A stretch of 11,688 nucleotides of DNA from an uncultured Actinomycetes bacterium (GTDB lineage: Bacteria; Actinomycetota; Actinomycetes; Nanopelagicales; Nanopelagicaceae): positions 1-11,688 of the forward strand of contig CAIXTG010000085.1 in assembly GCA_903922325.1 (NCBI GenBank), given 5' to 3'. Under the pieces are notes generated by a model. It was not told where the DNA came from. It did no database searches and was given only the letters and a program-made list of their open reading frames with translations. Shown one piece after another: positions 1 through 5,352 of this stretch. The number at the start of each line of letters is the position of its first letter. Position 1 is the stretch's first letter. The position numbers were made by a program, and so were the translations under genes.

Positions 1-349
1 CCGGCAAGAAAGTCACGGTACGGAAGAATCGTTGGCCACGTTTTAATCTAAATAGCGCAGAGGCAATCAGTATGCCTAGTGAAGTCTGAATTATCATAAT
101 CGAGATAAAAACTAAAGTGTTATGGGTTAGAGCGGCAAAGAACTGATCTCGCCAAGGATACTTAAAGAGGTTCTGAAAGTTTTCAAAGCCAGCAAAGGAG
201 CCGCGAACGAAGCCTTCCCATTTAAAAAATGAGTAACTCAAGGTTGTCACTGCCGGAATCGTGGTGAAAACCAGAATCGTTAGAAGCCCGGGCGCCAAAA
301 AAGCCCAAATGAACTTTCGTTGTTGTTGTTTCAGGGTTCTGCTTTGCAT
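1..349 (-). CDS. Sugar ABC transporter permease (CUT1, MalF/UgpA type), partial
   Basis: Inner-membrane subunit of a carbohydrate ABC importer; only about 116 N-terminal residues are in the window and the reading frame is open to the left edge, so the C-terminus with the EAA loop is missing. The start ATG at 349-347 reads MQSRTLKQQQRKF; a second in-frame ATG at 355-353 would add two residues, and the Shine-Dalgarno match is weak for both. A basic N-terminal stretch precedes a first membrane segment (about residues 13-36, with the APGLL..LVF..IPA pattern usual in MalF/UgpA-type subunits), an external loop with the FAGFENFQ pattern, and a second membrane segment at about residues 77-100. It follows the sugar-binding protein gene across a stem-loop at 376-407, the usual gene order of CUT1 importers. 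Substrate cannot be read from the sequence; the context suggests an amino sugar or muramic-acid-containing sugar. Confidence 0.85.
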   Translation of the reverse strand, partial: MQSRTLKQQQRKFIWAFLAPGLLTILVFTTIPAVTTLSYSFFKWEGFVRGSFAGFENFQNLFKYPWRDQFFAALTHNTLVFISIMIIQTSLGILIASALFRLKRGQRFFRTVTFLP

Positions 350-375
350 TGCCATCTTTCTGAAAAGATTAAAGA

Positions 376-407
376 AGCTGGGTGCAGGTTTTATCCTGCA
401 CCCAGCT
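376..407 (-). terminator. Stem-loop between sugar-binding protein and permease genes
   Basis: Perfect 13-bp inverted repeat (arms 376-388 and 395-407, loop of 6) lying 13 bases beyond the stop codon of the binding-protein gene. On the minus strand the stem is followed by a broken T-rich run (TTCTTTAATCTTTT). It looks like a factor-independent terminator or attenuator. Because the permease gene starts only about 20 bases beyond it, it probably lets part of the transcription through and/or protects the 3' end of the binding-protein mRNA, giving more binding protein than permease. The structure is seen; the role is inferred. Confidence 0.75.
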
Positions 408-420
408 CTTGCTTACTTAT

Positions 421-1716
421 TTATTCTTTACCAGCTTGTGGCTTGTACCAGGATGCAACTGCAGTCTGGATGTCCTTGGCAAGTGCCGCAGATGTAGTTC
501 CACCAGCAACCAACTTCTGGAGACCAGGTTGGATAATTACTGAAGATGTTGGGCTACCAAAACGGAATCCAACAACGTTCAAGAATGGTGTGCTGAACTG
601 AGCACGAGCTGAGTTGATCTTGTTTACAACAGGATCTGAGATTTTTACATATGGAGCTACTGGAATGATGAAGGTCTCATCAACCATTGCTTGACTGTAT
701 TGCTTAGATGCAAGGAAGTTTAGGAACTTCATTGCAGCAGCCTTGTTATTAGTCTTAGCGTTGATTGCATATGAACCATCGCCCCATGCAGTTACGAACT
801 TAGGTGAGCCAGCTGATTTTGCTGGAGCCTGGAACCAACCAATGCTTGCAGTTGGGTTGATCTGCTTGAAGTAGGTAAGTTCGTAGTTTCCGCCGATATA
901 GATCGCAGCCTTACCGGTTGCGAACAATGAACGTGCGGTGTTGTAGTCGATACCTTCATGGCCAGCTGGGAAGTACTTTGAAAGTGTCTTTACAGCTTCA
1001 AGTCCATCAACGTAAGCCTTGTTAGTAAATGTTGTTCTTCCGGCAACTAGATCGTTGTAGAAAGTATTTCCACCGTAGAAAGTAGGTGCGATTGTCGCGT
1101 GCATCTGCTCGAGACCTGGACCGTTTCCTGGGTTACCGCTTGAGTTAGCAAGTGGTTGGATTCCAGCAGCCTTTAAACGATTCAAGGTGTTGATGAATGA
1201 ATCAAAAGTTGTTGGAGTCTGGCGAATACCAGCTTTTGCAAATAGATCTGGGTTGTACCAAATGCCCATTACTGATGCTGCGTAAGGAACGCCGAATTGA
1301 CGCTTGTCTGTGTATCCCTGTGCCGCCGCCAAGATTCCTGGCGCAAGCTTTCCTAACGCAGGAACATCTTTTGTTGTTAGCGGCAAGAAGTTTCCTGCAT
1401 CTGAAAGTGCAGACATACCACCGTATGGACGTAGCTGAAGTAGATCTGGACCCTTACCTGCAGTTAGTGCAGTTGCAAGAATCGCGTTGTACTCAGTTGC
1501 TACATATGGAGTGAACTTGATGCTGATGCTTGGATTTGTCGCCTCGAAAATAGCAATCTGCTTTTCGTAGAAAGCTTTATCTTCTGGACGCCAGCTCCAG
1601 AATGTTAATTCTGTAGCTGCATTTGCAGGTAGAGCGGCAACTGCTGGAACAACGATTGATCCAACAGCGAAAGCTGCTGCTACTAAGCCGCGGGTGCGGC
1701 GTGAAGTGAATTTCAC
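421..1716 (-). CDS. Extracellular sugar-binding protein, family 1 (CUT1 importer)
   Basis: 431-residue solute-binding protein that would capture a carbohydrate outside the membrane and hand it to the permease encoded downstream. The N-terminus is a Sec signal peptide: basic n-region KFTSRRTRG, a hydrophobic core at about residues 11-28, and an AxA cleavage site (A31-N-A33). The mature part opens with ELTFWSWRPED, typical of family 1 proteins, followed by the AIFEATNP helix, ALTAGKGPDLLQL and GKAAIYIGGNYE patterns and a C-terminal NFLASKQYSQ region. Length fits the family. Start is GTG at 1716, with a strong Shine-Dalgarno (GAGGAGG at 1724-1730, 7-base spacer) lying inside the end of the preceding regulator gene; the two genes abut exactly. 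Odd: there is no lipobox, and indeed no cysteine in the whole protein. Substrate unknown; neighbours suggest GlcNAc/MurNAc-type sugars, which is inference. Confidence 0.92.
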   Translation of the reverse strand: MKFTSRRTRGLVAAAFAVGSIVVPAVAALPANAATELTFWSWRPEDKAFYEKQIAIFEATNPSISIKFTPYVATEYNAILATALTAGKGPDLLQLRPYGGMSALSDAGNFLPLTTKDVPALGKLAPGILAAAQGYTDKRQFGVPYAASVMGIWYNPDLFAKAGIRQTPTTFDSFINTLNRLKAAGIQPLANSSGNPGNGPGLEQMHATIAPTFYGGNTFYNDLVAGRTTFTNKAYVDGLEAVKTLSKYFPAGHEGIDYNTARSLFATGKAAIYIGGNYELTYFKQINPTASIGWFQAPAKSAGSPKFVTAWGDGSYAINAKTNNKAAAMKFLNFLASKQYSQAMVDETFIIPVAPYVKISDPVVNKINSARAQFSTPFLNVVGFRFGSPTSSVIIQPGLQKLVAGGTTSAALAKDIQTAVASWYKPQAGKE

Positions 1717-1718
1717 TT
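1704..1718. promoter_or_regulatory. 15-base palindrome over the start codon of the sugar-binding-protein gene
   Basis: Perfect inverted repeat with 7-base arms (AAGTGAA and TTCACTT) and one central base. It covers the GTG start codon of the binding-protein gene and the stop of the regulator gene. It could be an operator or an RNA hairpin that influences initiation, or chance. It shares GTGAA/TTCAC half-sites with the repeat at 2743-2758, although the spacer differs (1 versus 4 bases). Confidence 0.3.
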
Positions 1719-2712
1719 ATTTTCCTCCTCTAGAGCGGGTTGGTTTTTGGTCTGATCTCCGTGAATTACCTTCGACCATTTTTCTTCCGGAGCGGCTTCC
1801 CACGGCCGCTCTAGATTCATCCAGAGCCGCACGAGTGCCGCTCCAGTTTCTTTGTGCTAAAGCAACACAAAGACAATCAACCACAGTTAATTGCGCAATT
1901 CGACTTGCAGTTGCGCCGCTTCGGAATGTGGTTTCCCGAGCTGAGGTGAATAAAACAATGTCAGCAACAGCTGTAGCTGGGCTACGTAGTGCATTTGTAA
2001 TCAAAATAATTGTGACGCCACGATTTTTAAATTCTTGCATCACGTCAACTGTGTCAACAGTTGTACCGCTATGGCTGATTGCAACGAGCGCATCGCCTGG
2101 GCCAAGTAGTGAAAGTGAAGTTAGGGCATTGTGAATATCGCGCCAAGCAATTGCGTTCTTGCCTTGGCGATTTAATTTAAGTTGTAAATCCATTGCTACG
2201 AATCCACCAGATGCCACGCCAAATAAACCGATCGTCTTTGCTTTTTCCCAAGCATCAACTGCGGCAGAAAAACTTGCGACATCTAGTCTTTGTGCAGTTG
2301 CCTGAATTGCCAGCGCATCTGCAGCTGCTATTTTTCTAATTATCTCAGTCGGCGAATCTTCAACCGTGATACCGCTATCGAGTTCAGAGATGTCGATGCC
2401 TACTTGACCCATACGGCTAACTTCACCGACTAGCGCCATGCGAAATTCTGGAAAACCTTTATAGCCAACTGTTTTACTAAAGCGAACAACTGAAGCAACT
2501 GAAGTGTCGCTATGTTCGGCGAGCTTTGAAATATTCAGCCGTGAGACTTGAACCGGATCCTGCAAAATGCAATTAGCGATTGCTAGTTCCGTTGCGTGGA
2601 ATGCTGATAATGAATTGCGGATATGACCTAGGAGATCTGAAGAAACGGCAGTCGTTGAATCAACCGCAACAACTTTCTTAGCCATCAACCTCACCACCTT
2701 CACGCTAGTCAT
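1717..2712 (-). CDS. RpiR/MurR-family transcriptional regulator (HTH + SIS)
   Basis: 331-residue DNA-binding regulator of sugar-phosphate metabolism. The N-terminal RpiR helix-turn-helix spans about residues 30-105, with ISKLAEHSDTSVASVVRFSK followed by the family's GYKGFPEFR. A SIS domain (about 135-285) carries the sugar-phosphate-binding elements GLFGVASGG (162-170) and AISHSGTT (211-218). Members of this family sense phosphosugars; MurR (E. coli, and YbbH in B. subtilis) responds to MurNAc-6-P, the product expected of AnmK in this window, so a MurR-like role is a reasonable inference. The start at 2712 has GAAGG at 2721-2725 with an 8-base spacer; an alternative ATG at 2685 (MAKKVV) has GGTGAGG but only 3 bases away. 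Odd: a strongly basic tail of about 25 residues after the SIS domain, whose last codons contain the Shine-Dalgarno of the next gene. It stands 70 bases after the hydrolase gene and probably has its own promoter. Confidence 0.92.
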   Translation of the reverse strand: MTSVKVVRLMAKKVVAVDSTTAVSSDLLGHIRNSLSAFHATELAIANCILQDPVQVSRLNISKLAEHSDTSVASVVRFSKTVGYKGFPEFRMALVGEVSRMGQVGIDISELDSGITVEDSPTEIIRKIAAADALAIQATAQRLDVASFSAAVDAWEKAKTIGLFGVASGGFVAMDLQLKLNRQGKNAIAWRDIHNALTSLSLLGPGDALVAISHSGTTVDTVDVMQEFKNRGVTIILITNALRSPATAVADIVLFTSARETTFRSGATASRIAQLTVVDCLCVALAQRNWSGTRAALDESRAAVGSRSGRKMVEGNSRRSDQKPTRSRGGK

Positions 2713-2736
2713 GAAAAAAACCTTCAGCAGTTAGCC

Positions 2737-2742
2737 ATGCTA
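2737..2742 (-). promoter_or_regulatory. Candidate -10 box for the regulator/sugar-importer operon
   Basis: On the minus strand TAGCAT fits the TANNNT pattern 24 bases before the regulator start, which would give a leader of about 18 bases containing the GAAGG Shine-Dalgarno. The spacer upstream is filled by the inverted repeat at 2743-2758, preceded by a weak TTGTTG as possible -35. A match to so short a pattern is weak evidence by itself; the support is its position. Confidence 0.3.
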
Positions 2743-2758
2743 GGTGAAACTCTTCACC
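2743..2758. promoter_or_regulatory. Inverted repeat upstream of the regulator gene, candidate operator
   Basis: GGTGAA and TTCACC arms (6 bases each, perfect) separated by 4 bases, in the 70-base gap between the hydrolase stop and the regulator start. On the minus strand it is not followed by a T run, so it does not look like a terminator. It abuts the candidate -10 box, a place where a repressor would block the promoter; autoregulation by the RpiR protein is a guess from position. Confidence 0.35.
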
Positions 2759-2782
2759 AACAAAAGGGTGATTTAGGGGTAA

Positions 2783-3835
2783 TTAGATAACGATTTGAGC
2801 ACAAAACCCATGCAAAAAAGGCTGCCAGAGATCCTCAGTCGGGGTTGGGTCACCCTGGGCATGTAAGCGATTGGTCAAAAGCAGGGCAGCACTTTGGCGC
2901 CCAGGTGCGATCCCTAGAGCAATTCCGGTGAAGCCAGTGTGCCCCCAAAAAATTTCTTCACCTGTACTTGCGGGAATGCGCCAGTTTCTAAAACCTAACC
3001 CCTGCATTGGGTCGCCAGTTACCGATAAAAAGTTATGTGCCTGCCATTTATTAGCAATTATTGCTTCGGCAAAAATAAGTAAGTCTTCGGCAGTTGAGAA
3101 GAGACCCGCATGTCCAGCTATTCCACTAAGGCGATGATAAGAATTACCATCATTGGTTTCGCCGACTAAATATTCTTCTCGCCAATTCGGGAAAGTTGCA
3201 GCATCTAAATCAACTTTATACGGAGTATTGGTTGTAACCATATTTTTTTCATACCAATCACCCTTAGAAGTTGCTGCCACTTCCCCAGCAATTGGCCCAA
3301 AAGAAGTGTTCTGCAAACCTAGCGGCTCAAAAACTAATTCGGCAAAAGCCTTTGGCAAATCTTTTTGAGTAATCGCTTTAACTATTTCACCAAGTGAGAT
3401 AAAGCCTAAATCGGAATAACGCCTACCCGAATTTCTTGGATAAGTTAGCGGAATTCTAGCAATCTGCCTAGTAACGCTCTCTTGTAAATCTCCCGTAAAA
3501 TAGAGCGGACGCCATTCGGCTAATCCGCTTTGATGCGAGAGCAGCTCAGCAATTGTAATTTCAGATTTGTCTGTACCTCGCCAGAATTCCAAGTATTTAC
3601 TCGCTAGATCAGTTACCTGCAATTCACCTAACTCGATTAGATGGAGTAAGGAAGCTGTAGTTCCAACTATTTTAGTTAAGGATGCTAAATCAAACTTTGT
3701 ATTAACCGTAACAGGTTGCTCTTCGACTACGCCAAAACTCTGACGTGATCCATTTGCCGAATAAGAGCGAATACCTTTTTTAGTAGTGGCGAATAAATAG
3801 CCAGGTACTTTGGTCAAAGTTGCAGCGCTATTCAT
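2783..3835 (-). CDS. Cytoplasmic serine hydrolase of the beta-lactamase fold, AmiE/YbbE-like
   Basis: 350-residue active-site-serine hydrolase (beta-lactamase/class C fold). Visible motifs: S52-L-T-K55 (nucleophile and general base), Y140-S-D (the YxN position), and H299-T-G in place of the KTG box. The GIAGHAGLFSTAEDL stretch (238-252) and WGHTGFTG with a following LLLTNRLHA are the patterns I associate with the YbbE/AmiE group rather than with antibiotic-degrading enzymes. B. subtilis AmiE (YbbE) is an N-acetylmuramyl-L-alanine amidase in a cluster with the RpiR-type regulator MurR; here too the next gene is an RpiR regulator and the preceding one a murein dipeptide epimerase. I infer an amidase that removes the stem peptide from imported muropeptides; an esterase or D-peptidase is possible. 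No signal peptide or membrane segment, so it should act in the cytoplasm. Its ATG overlaps the epimerase stop (ATGA at 3835-3832), indicating translational coupling. Confidence 0.85.
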   Translation of the reverse strand: MNSAATLTKVPGYLFATTKKGIRSYSANGSRQSFGVVEEQPVTVNTKFDLASLTKIVGTTASLLHLIELGELQVTDLASKYLEFWRGTDKSEITIAELLSHQSGLAEWRPLYFTGDLQESVTRQIARIPLTYPRNSGRRYSDLGFISLGEIVKAITQKDLPKAFAELVFEPLGLQNTSFGPIAGEVAATSKGDWYEKNMVTTNTPYKVDLDAATFPNWREEYLVGETNDGNSYHRLSGIAGHAGLFSTAEDLLIFAEAIIANKWQAHNFLSVTGDPMQGLGFRNWRIPASTGEEIFWGHTGFTGIALGIAPGRQSAALLLTNRLHAQGDPTPTEDLWQPFLHGFCAQIVI

Positions 3836-4824
3836 AGGTAAAGCCTGCCACTTTCGTAGCGTAAATCGCTCTCTTTAGCCCACCACGAGGCGTCTAAATC
3901 GTGAACTAGCTCTGGTGCTACTTCTGAAGCAAGCGATGCTGCAGCGCTCAAACTCTGATCGCCTTCCATCATGCTCCCGATATAAACGCCAATTCCAGCA
4001 GCTGCTGCCGTATTTGCCATTTCGCGAGCAATGGTCAAACCACCAGCTTTCAGCAATTTTAGATTAACTAGATCCATCGCATTTAGCGCGATTAACTCAG
4101 TTAAATCTGCAGGGGTGAAACATGATTCATCAGCCATGATTGGAATTAAGGAAATTGCTTTCACTTTCGCTAAAGCTGCAAAGTCCCGAGCAGGTGTTGG
4201 CTGTTCTAGATAATCTATAACCAGCCCGCTATCTGAGATTGCTGCAAGAACTTCGGCAGTATGTCCAAAATCCCATGCTTGATTTGCATCGATACGAATG
4301 TGTGAGCCTGATGGGGTTAACTCTTCGATTAGTTGTAGCTTCGCAATTAGATCAGCAGTCGGTTCATTATTTGCTTTAACTTTGAAGTAGGTAAAGCCAG
4401 CTGCGACTCGATCTGCCACTAATGCAGGCAAATTCTCAATTGAAGTAATTGGAATGGTTACATCTGTCGCAATTGAAAATCCCTGGCGGACGCCTTTCCC
4501 AATTACTGAATTCAGTGCAATATCGACTGCCGCTTTTGTGCTTCCCGTTAAGTTAGATTCCTCGATACTCCGAATTGCTTCGGAAATCTCTTTGCCAGTA
4601 ATTAGCCCGATAACGTCACTCTCGAGTTCAGCCATAATCTGGGAATGGGAATCGCCAGTAATCTTTGGTGTCTCAACGGTTTCGCCTACATGCCAGGTGC
4701 CGGACTCGTCACATAACTCGAACTTAATAACTTGGTATTCTGAAACACCACGTAGCGCTGTTACAAAGCGTTCGCGAAGCTCTCGTGAGTAAGTGCTAAC
4801 GCGAGTAGAAACTACTTCACTCAT
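3832..4824 (-). CDS. Dipeptide epimerase (L-Ala-D/L-Glu type, enolase superfamily)
   Basis: 330-residue enolase-superfamily protein of the muconate-lactonizing subgroup. An N-terminal capping domain (about 1-115) is followed by a TIM barrel with the expected catalytic set: K148-x-K150 on strand 2, metal ligands D179 (RIDAN), E207 (LEQP) and D232 (ADES), and a lysine on strand 6, probably K256 (NLKLLKAGG). A D309-L-D311 motif near the C-terminus matches the DxD that holds the substrate ammonium group in characterised dipeptide epimerases, which argues against muconate or succinylbenzoate enzymes. It would convert L-Ala-D-Glu from murein stem peptides to L-Ala-L-Glu for ordinary peptidases; other dipeptide specificities exist in the family. 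First gene of operon B, overlapping the hydrolase gene by 4 bases. ATG at 4824 has only a poor Shine-Dalgarno; the promoter must overlap the start of the divergent acetyltransferase gene. Confidence 0.9.
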   Translation of the reverse strand: MSEVVSTRVSTYSRELRERFVTALRGVSEYQVIKFELCDESGTWHVGETVETPKITGDSHSQIMAELESDVIGLITGKEISEAIRSIEESNLTGSTKAAVDIALNSVIGKGVRQGFSIATDVTIPITSIENLPALVADRVAAGFTYFKVKANNEPTADLIAKLQLIEELTPSGSHIRIDANQAWDFGHTAEVLAAISDSGLVIDYLEQPTPARDFAALAKVKAISLIPIMADESCFTPADLTELIALNAMDLVNLKLLKAGGLTIAREMANTAAAAGIGVYIGSMMEGDQSLSAAASLASEVAPELVHDLDASWWAKESDLRYESGRLYL

Positions 4825-4838
4825 AGTCAGAGCCCCGC

Positions 4839-4844
4839 TAGACT
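4839..4844 (+). promoter_or_regulatory. Candidate -10 box of the acetyltransferase gene (leaderless)
   Basis: TAGACT fits TANNNT and ends 7 bases before the ATG at 4852, which places the transcription start at or next to the A of the start codon. No Shine-Dalgarno is seen in front of the gene. This is the usual layout of leaderless actinobacterial genes. No clear -35 is visible. Confidence 0.45.
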
Positions 4845-4851
4845 TTCAAAC

Positions 4852-4857
4852 ATGCTA
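4852..4857 (-). promoter_or_regulatory. Candidate -10 box of the epimerase operon
   Basis: Minus-strand TAGCAT, the same hexamer as in front of the regulator gene. It would start transcription near 4845 and leave a leader of about 20 bases before the epimerase ATG at 4824. It lies on top of the acetyltransferase start codon, and its expected start site falls next to the opposing -10 at 4839-4844. Weak alone, supported by the lack of other room. Confidence 0.3.
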
Positions 4858-5352
4858 ATCCGGCCAGTTGAAAGCAGTGATTTAGGCTCGCTTGTGACGG
4901 TTTTTCGAGCCTGCTGGAACATTTCATACCGAGACTTAATCAGCCAGAGTGTTCGCGATGCTATGGATGTCGAAGCTGCCACAAAATTATTGACCAGCGC
5001 CGTGAACCCAAAACCAGGCCGATTTACTTTGATCGCTACAGAAGAGGAAACTGGGTTAGGTTTTGCAAGTTTTGGCAATGATCCGGAAGATTCGACGAAA
5101 GGCCATCTGTACTCACTATATGTATCACCAGAAAGCGCTGGCAAAGGTGTTGGAACTAAACTGCTAACAGAGGTAATTTCTAAACTCGGCGAAACTGGTC
5201 TGCCAGAAGTGACTCTTTGGGTATTTAAAGAAAACCCAATCGCTACAGGGCTATATCGTAAATCAGGATTTGTAGAAACCGGCCGCGAAAAAACTGACGA
5301 ACGTTGGCAGATTCCGCAGATCGAAATGTTGCGCAAAGCTATTACTCAATAA
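4852..5352 (+). CDS. GNAT-family N-acetyltransferase
   Basis: 166-residue acetyl-CoA-dependent N-acetyltransferase with a complete GNAT fold in sequence: MLIRPVESSDLGSL start typical of the family, the acetyl-CoA loop after strand 4 (YVSPESAGKGVGTKLL, about residues 90-105, with the G-K-G-V-G core), and strand 5 through the last helix (VTLWVFKENPIATGLYRKSGF, split here as 120-129 and 130-140). It resembles the RimI/ribosomal-protein type in general layout, but the acceptor cannot be told. It is the only plus-strand gene, set between the two muropeptide operons: 27 bases from the divergent epimerase start, and its stop region overlaps the anmK stop by 11 bases tail to tail. An acceptor related to murein-derived amines or dipeptides is possible, but a housekeeping or stress role is equally so. 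The opposite-strand frame over the same stretch shows no domain and is a shadow. Confidence 0.88.
   Translation: MLIRPVESSDLGSLVTVFRACWNISYRDLISQSVRDAMDVEAATKLLTSAVNPKPGRFTLIATEEETGLGFASFGNDPEDSTKGHLYSLYVSPESAGKGVGTKLLTEVISKLGETGLPEVTLWVFKENPIATGLYRKSGFVETGREKTDERWQIPQIEMLRKAITQ

Noticed and set aside
1618..1716. Twin-arginine export signal in the sugar-binding protein (SRRTRG)
   Set aside because: Two arginines are present, but the following FLK-type residues are not; an ordinary Sec signal explains it.
1694..2134. Open frame of 146 codons on the plus strand inside the regulator gene
   Set aside because: Shadow of the RpiR/SIS gene, whose own motifs are intact; no recognisable protein pattern.
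1717..2712. MurNAc-6-P etherase MurQ, which also has a SIS domain
   Set aside because: The N-terminal RpiR helix-turn-helix is clear and the protein has a single SIS domain of the regulator type.
2783..3835. Antibiotic-resistance beta-lactamase
   Set aside because: The fold is shared, but there is no signal peptide, the KTG box is HTG, and the GHAGLFST and GHTGFTG patterns fit the YbbE/AmiE group; the neighbours are murein-salvage genes.
3832..4824. Muconate cycloisomerase or o-succinylbenzoate synthase
   Set aside because: Same subgroup, but the C-terminal DLD motif and murein neighbours point to a dipeptide epimerase.
4827..5336. Long open frame of 169 codons on the minus strand opposite the acetyltransferase gene
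   Set aside because: No domain pattern, low-complexity Ser/Val/Pro composition, and it lies fully opposite a frame with complete GNAT motifs.
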